Assembly (NCBI GenBank): GCA_018971405.1
Contig: JAGXAX010000032.1
Span: 1 to 10,065 of the forward strand
Reading direction: 5' to 3'
Source of the DNA: Alphaproteobacteria bacterium
GTDB lineage: Bacteria > Pseudomonadota > Alphaproteobacteria > Micavibrionales > UBA2020
DNA length: 10,065 nucleotides
Positions within the stretch are counted from its first letter, which is position 1, and each line of letters opens with the position of its first letter. The notes beneath the pieces were generated by a model that was not told the DNA's origin, did no database searches, and saw only the letters and a program-made list of their open reading frames with translations. The position numbers and the translations under genes were made by a program. This document shows, one piece after another, positions 7,214-10,065 of this stretch.

Positions 7214-7900
7214 TTATTTTCCGCCGAGCACGCGCTTGAAATCCGGATAATCGCGCAGCGCAGGAGGTTGTGCGGCGGGCTGCCGTTTTTGCGCGGCCTG
7301 CTCCGCGGCGGCTTTCTCTTCTTCCAGACGCGCGAAGCGCTTTGCGGCCACCCCTTTGAACTCCCGCGACAGGTCGGGCAGTTTCGAGAGCAGTTCCTCG
7401 TAAAACGGGGACTGGCGGATGTCCGCGGCCTGCTCGCTGACCAGCGTTTCCTTTGCTTCCGTTGCTTTCTCTTTCAGGGCGCGTATTTTCTGCAAGTGGT
7501 CTTGCGCTTCGTCCTTGTGCGCTTTGGTCAGGCGCCTGTCGCGTATGCCGCTCCAGATCGGGAAGCCGATTTGACCGGCGATCGCGCTTGCGCCAGCGGT
7601 GGCCATAGCCGCCACGGCAGCATGGGGAAACAAGGAAGCAATTCCGAACATCACGGCCATGCCGGGCGTCATGCCCTTGAACATCTCCGCAGTTAAATCG
7701 CTTTTATGAACCGTCGCCTGCAGGACGGAGCCGGCATGGCGCGTAATTTCGTTTTCAATGCCGGCGAGCTTCAAAACGCGTTCCGCCGGATCCTTGATGT
7801 CGCCGGCCGCGAAAATGTCTTTGGCGAATTGCGTTTCCGCTTCCGCATACTTCAAAAGGCGTTGCTGTTTTTCCGTTTCTTTTTTCTGCCTGTTGAACAT
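7214..7900 (-). CDS. Unrecognised protein: charged helices flanking one hydrophobic block
   Basis: I do not recognise this 228-residue protein. The ATG at 7900 is chosen because AAAGGAG lies eight bases upstream; the same frame extends 30 codons further to a TTG at 7990 without a comparable site, overlapping dsbD. Residues 1-60 are charged and probably helical. Residues 77-118 form a Gly/Ala/Met-rich hydrophobic block (from GMTPGMAVMFGIASLF to IAGQIGFPIWSG), long enough for one membrane span or a tight hairpin of two. Residues 119-205 are rich in Lys, Glu, Ala and Gln and look like coiled coil, ending in a Pro/Ala/Gln linker and a short tail DYPDFKRVLGGK. There is no signal peptide and no cysteine. 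Codon use looks less GC-biased than in neighbours. It lies 70 bases downstream of the DsbD-like gene on the same strand, so it may be co-transcribed with it. That a real protein is made is well supported; its function is unknown. Confidence 0.82.
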   Translation of the reverse strand: MFNRQKKETEKQQRLLKYAEAETQFAKDIFAAGDIKDPAERVLKLAGIENEITRHAGSVLQATVHKSDLTAEMFKGMTPGMAVMFGIASLFPHAAVAAMATAGASAIAGQIGFPIWSGIRDRRLTKAHKDEAQDHLQKIRALKEKATEAKETLVSEQAADIRQSPFYEELLSKLPDLSREFKGVAAKRFARLEEEKAAAEQAAQKRQPAAQPPALRDYPDFKRVLGGK

Positions 7901-7908
7901 GTCGTCTG

Positions 7909-7915
7909 CTCCTTT
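7909..7915 (-). promoter_or_regulatory. Ribosome binding site for the unrecognised gene
   Basis: AAAGGAG on the - strand, eight bases before the ATG at 7900, is one of the best Shine-Dalgarno matches in the window. It decides the start of the gene at 7214-7900 against the upstream TTG at 7990. Confidence 0.75.
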
Positions 7916-7924
7916 GGATTTTTT

Positions 7925-7940
7925 GCGGCGCGATGGCCGC
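7925..7940 (-). other. Short GC inverted repeat between the DsbD-like gene and the unrecognised gene
   Basis: GCGGC (7925-7929) and GCCGC (7936-7940) can pair over a six-base loop in the 70-base spacer. On the - strand it is followed by six A residues, not T, so it is not an intrinsic terminator in the direction of transcription. It could be a weak mRNA hairpin ahead of the ribosome binding site at 7909-7915, or chance in GC-rich DNA. Confidence 0.25.
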
Positions 7941-7970
7941 TTCCGGCGGGAGAACGCGGGCGATGGCGGG

Positions 7971-9935
7971 CTATTCGCCGGCGGCGACAATCAGGGCGTT
8001 CAGGACTTCGCGTTTGCTCAGGAGCTCGCTCAAAATGATGCCGTTCGGCGCGCCCGGCCCGTAGACGATGTTGAACGGGATGCCGTAGCGGCCGTAGGCG
8101 TTGAGGTAGGCGGAAATCCGCGCGTCATGGTGCGTCCAGTCGCCCTGCATCAGCACGACGTTCGGCACCGCCATCGCGGCCTCGACGTCCGGCCGGTCGA
8201 GCACGAGGCGCATGTTCGCCTTGCACGTCAGGCACCAGTCGGCGGTGATGTCGACGAAGACGGTGTCGCCCTGCGCGACGTCGCGGCTGATCTGCGTCTG
8301 GTCGAAAGGCTGCCAGCCCGCGTCGAGCGTCGGCTGGGTCTCTATCGTCAGCAGAACGTGGCCGAGCCACAGGGCGGTCAGGAACAGCGCGGCGGCGAGG
8401 ATTTTCTTGAAGGCGAGCATCCAGTTGCCGGGTTTGGGCATGTATTTGAACACCCGCGGCGAGAGCGCGAGCAAAATATAGGGCGCGGCGAGGCCGAGGC
8501 CCATGAAAGTGAAGACGGTGAAAATGTCCGCCGCCTGCCGCGCCAGGGCGAAACTGATCGCCGTGCCGAGGAACGGCGCGGAGCAGGGCGTGGCGAGCAG
8601 CGTGGCGAAGGCGCCGGTGAGGAAATGGCCGAGCATGGTCGGCGCATGCTCGTGGCGGCGGGTCAGGTGGTGGGCGACGAAGCGCGGCAGCGGGATCTCG
8701 AAAAAGCCCCACATGTTGGCGGCGAAGACCAGCAGCACGGCGATGAGGAAGATCAGGAACGGCGGATACTGGAACTGGATGCCCCAGCCGATCGCCGCGC
8801 CGCTGTCCTTCACCAGCACGAGCCCGCCCGCGACCGCCCAGAACGAAAAGACGATGCCTGCCGCCGCCGCCATGAAGTTGCGGAAGATCTCGGCGCGGTG
8901 GAGGCGGTGGTCCTTGCCGCCGTGGCTTAAGACTTCGAGGACCTTGATCGACAAGACCGGCAGCACGCAGGGCATGAGGTTGAGGATCAGTCCGCCGAGA
9001 AAGGCGAAGAGCAGGATGGCGGGATCGAGGTGCATGGCTGCGCCCTGCAGAAGGTTTTCCATGACGCGGTGCGCGGGGTGCGCGCCGCCGAACGTCACGC
9101 TGCGCTGCCATGCCGCGCCGTTGCTTTTGTAAGTGAGCGTGACGTCCGTTCCGTCGAGGGCGCTTTCAAGAGAGGATAGCGCACCGCCGCCGCGGACGGG
9201 CGCGGTGATCTCCAGCTCCTGCGTCGCGGGGTTGTAGGCGAACCGCGGCGCGCCGAAGCTCGCGCCGCTTTTGCTCTCGATGAAAAGGTCGGCGTCCGCG
9301 GCGGGGGGCGCGGCGGCGTGGCCGTAGGCGTGGAAGGAGAGTTTTTTGCCGCTGTCGTCAAGCCAGACGTTGCTGACGGAAAAGGCGCCGTTGCCGGCCT
9401 GCGACGGGATTTCCTTCAGCGCGGCGGCGAGCAGCGGCTGCTCCGCGCTCACCTCCGCCTCGCCCGCGGGGATTTTGAGGGTCAGCGTCTGCTGCGCCGG
9501 CACGCAGAGCTCCTTGCAGACCAGCACGTTCAGCTTGAGATGCAGGACGACGGCGTCGCCCGGCTGCCGCGGCGTGACGGTGACGGGAAAGACGACGGCG
9601 TTTTTGTAGCCGAAGTCCTGTATGCCGAAGGAGTCGTAGCGTGTCGGCGCGGGCCAGAGGATGTCGGCCGACCGGAGATTTTGCGAACCTGCCCAGTCGA
9701 AGGCCGGGGCGAGGCCGGTTTCGCCCGGCGTGCGCCAGTAGGTGTGCCAGCCCTGCGCCAGTTTGATCTCCACGCCCGCCTGTATCGTCTTGAGATCGCC
9801 CGTACCGGTGACGGCGGCGATCAGTTGGGCTTGCAGGCGCGGCGCTGTTGCCGCTTGCGCTGTTTGCGCCCGTACGGGAGCCGGGGTCATGAAAAGCAGG
9901 GCGGCGAGCAGCGGGGCAAAGAAGCGGAATGTCAT
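7971..9935 (-). CDS. dsbD: DsbD/ScsB-family transmembrane thiol:disulfide reductase
   Basis: This inner-membrane protein passes electrons from cytoplasmic thioredoxin to periplasmic thiol proteins. It has 654 residues. A signal peptide (about 1-23, cut after VRA) leads into a periplasmic N-terminal domain to about 290, with Cys140 and Cys144 in VCKELCVP. The membrane core (about 305-530) carries the electron-carrying pair Cys323 (LMPCVLP) and Cys451 (ATPCSAP). I count six membrane segments, starting near 305, 353, 385, 435, 470 and 505. The C-terminal thioredoxin-like domain has WCLTC (Cys568, Cys571) and the cis-proline loop RYGIPF (Pro620). All six redox cysteines are present. The large N-terminal domain resembles the ScsB type more than E. 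coli DsbD. The ATG at 9935 has GAGGA nine bases upstream. Likely clients (periplasmic peroxiredoxins, isomerases, cytochrome c maturation) are not in the window. The assignment to the family is secure; ScsB versus DsbD is not settled. Confidence 0.93.
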   Translation of the reverse strand: MTFRFFAPLLAALLFMTPAPVRAQTAQAATAPRLQAQLIAAVTGTGDLKTIQAGVEIKLAQGWHTYWRTPGETGLAPAFDWAGSQNLRSADILWPAPTRYDSFGIQDFGYKNAVVFPVTVTPRQPGDAVVLHLKLNVLVCKELCVPAQQTLTLKIPAGEAEVSAEQPLLAAALKEIPSQAGNGAFSVSNVWLDDSGKKLSFHAYGHAAAPPAADADLFIESKSGASFGAPRFAYNPATQELEITAPVRGGGALSSLESALDGTDVTLTYKSNGAAWQRSVTFGGAHPAHRVMENLLQGAAMHLDPAILLFAFLGGLILNLMPCVLPVLSIKVLEVLSHGGKDHRLHRAEIFRNFMAAAAGIVFSFWAVAGGLVLVKDSGAAIGWGIQFQYPPFLIFLIAVLLVFAANMWGFFEIPLPRFVAHHLTRRHEHAPTMLGHFLTGAFATLLATPCSAPFLGTAISFALARQAADIFTVFTFMGLGLAAPYILLALSPRVFKYMPKPGNWMLAFKKILAAALFLTALWLGHVLLTIETQPTLDAGWQPFDQTQISRDVAQGDTVFVDITADWCLTCKANMRLVLDRPDVEAAMAVPNVVLMQGDWTHHDARISAYLNAYGRYGIPFNIVYGPGAPNGIILSELLSKREVLNALIVAAGE

Positions 9936-9944
9936 GATGTGAAA

Positions 9945-9949
9945 TCCTC
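9945..9949 (-). promoter_or_regulatory. Ribosome binding site of the DsbD-like gene
   Basis: GAGGA on the - strand stands nine bases before the ATG at 9935 and supports that start. The signal peptide begins directly at this ATG, which agrees. Confidence 0.6.
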
Positions 9950-9967
9950 AAGGCAGGCGTTTTTCCG

Positions 9968-9996
9968 ATCATAGAGCAGATGGAGGCGCGAGGGAA
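9968..9996 (-). promoter_or_regulatory. Possible sigma-70-like promoter for the DsbD-like gene
   Basis: On the - strand TATGAT (9973-9968) is a good -10 match about 33 bases before the ATG. Seventeen bases further upstream is TTCCCT (9996-9991), a poor -35 with three of six consensus bases. The spacer around it is less GC-rich than the genes, as expected of a promoter region. Only the -10 is persuasive. Confidence 0.3.
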
Positions 9997-10007
9997 TCAT
10001 CCTCTCG
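9989..10007. other. Imperfect inverted repeat in the DsbD-like gene upstream region
   Basis: CGAGGG (9989-9994) and CTCTCG (10002-10007) form a six-pair stem with one G-T pair and a seven-base loop. It overlaps the proposed -35 at 9991-9996, so an operator is possible. The symmetry is short and could be chance. Confidence 0.2.
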
Positions 10008-10031
10008 GGCAGTAAATGACAGGAGGGCTGC

Positions 10032-10065
10032 ATGCCGGGGTGTGCGCGGCTGCGGCGCTTGTTCT
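10032..10065 (+). CDS. Possible start of a + strand gene leaving the window
   Basis: AGGAGG at 10021-10026 is the strongest Shine-Dalgarno in the window and stands five bases before the ATG at 10032. The frame is then open to the right edge for eleven codons (MPGCARLRRLF), and a TGA at 10017-10019 in the same frame rules out an earlier start. The basic residues before Leu-Phe would suit the beginning of a signal peptide or membrane anchor, but too little is visible to say. If real, it is divergent from the DsbD-like gene with 96 bases between them. A competing reading is a - strand gene ending on the ATG at 9935. Confidence 0.4.
   Translation, partial: MPGCARLRRLF

Noticed and set aside
7919..7940. 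Hairpin with adjacent T-run as an intrinsic terminator
   Set aside because: The T-run (7919-7924) precedes the stem on the + strand and appears as A on the - strand, so neither direction has a stem followed by U residues.
7930..7967. Direct repeat GCGATGGC at 7930-7937 and 7960-7967
   Set aside because: Eight bases in a GC-rich spacer is within chance expectation, and there is no third copy or associated structure.
7901..7990. Thirty-codon N-terminal extension of the unrecognised gene from TTG 7990
   Set aside because: It overlaps the end of the DsbD-like gene, is Ser/Pro/Arg-rich like translated spacer, and the ATG at 7900 has a much better ribosome binding site.
8125..9974. Several long open frames in other frames over the DsbD-like gene, on both strands
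   Set aside because: The DsbD-like frame has a signal peptide, membrane segments and six redox cysteines in the right places; the alternatives have none of these.
1..10065. CRISPR array, tRNA, rRNA, insertion sequence, intein or prophage genes
   Set aside because: I saw no regularly spaced repeats, no cloverleaf or rRNA motifs, no transposase or integrase motifs, and DnaB is uninterrupted across its ATPase domain.

Overview
This is a GC-rich chromosomal segment that looks like an alphaproteobacterium. The reasons are the dnaB-alr-mlaE-mlaF order (recalled as an alphaproteobacterial arrangement, not checked), the alphaproteobacterial style of the DnaB and PBP1A sequences, and a ScsB-like member of the DsbD family. 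Genes are tightly packed. I see no mobile element, phage gene, CRISPR array, tRNA or rRNA. No gene-free stretch exceeds 300 bases; the longest is about 96 bases.

Layout. From 1 to 7206 everything reads on the + strand: the 3' part of dnaB (replicative helicase), alr (alanine racemase), an MlaE-type permease, its MlaF-type ATPase, a class A penicillin-binding protein of the PBP1A type, and a small catechol-O-methyltransferase-like SAM methyltransferase. From alr onward the genes are spaced by four bases or overlap by one to four (4-nt gap, ATGA, ATGA, TGATG), so alr to the methyltransferase is very probably one transcription unit. Two genes on the - strand converge on it, seven bases away: an unrecognised 228-residue protein (7214-7900) and, upstream of it, a DsbD/ScsB-family transmembrane thiol-disulfide reductase (7971-9935). 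The right edge (9936-10065) holds the leader of the DsbD-like gene and probably the first eleven codons of a + strand gene with a strong ribosome binding site.

How the genes fit together. The + strand unit is an envelope cluster. Alr makes D-alanine for peptidoglycan, PBP1A polymerises and crosslinks peptidoglycan, and MlaE/MlaF form the inner-membrane core of a lipid transporter of the outer membrane asymmetry system. The MCE-domain partner MlaD and the MlaB/MlaC partners are not in the window. The DsbD-like protein carries reducing power across the inner membrane to periplasmic thiols.

Most of the window is ordinary core-genome content, and I found no clear novel multi-gene system. The points most worth a second look are the unrecognised cysteine-free protein with charged helices around one hydrophobic block (7214-7900), a 7-bp inverted repeat at the alr/mlaE junction that covers part of an unused GGAGG, two exact in-frame 12-nt tandem duplications in the PBP1A gene, and a lone CPDC cysteine pair in that PBP.
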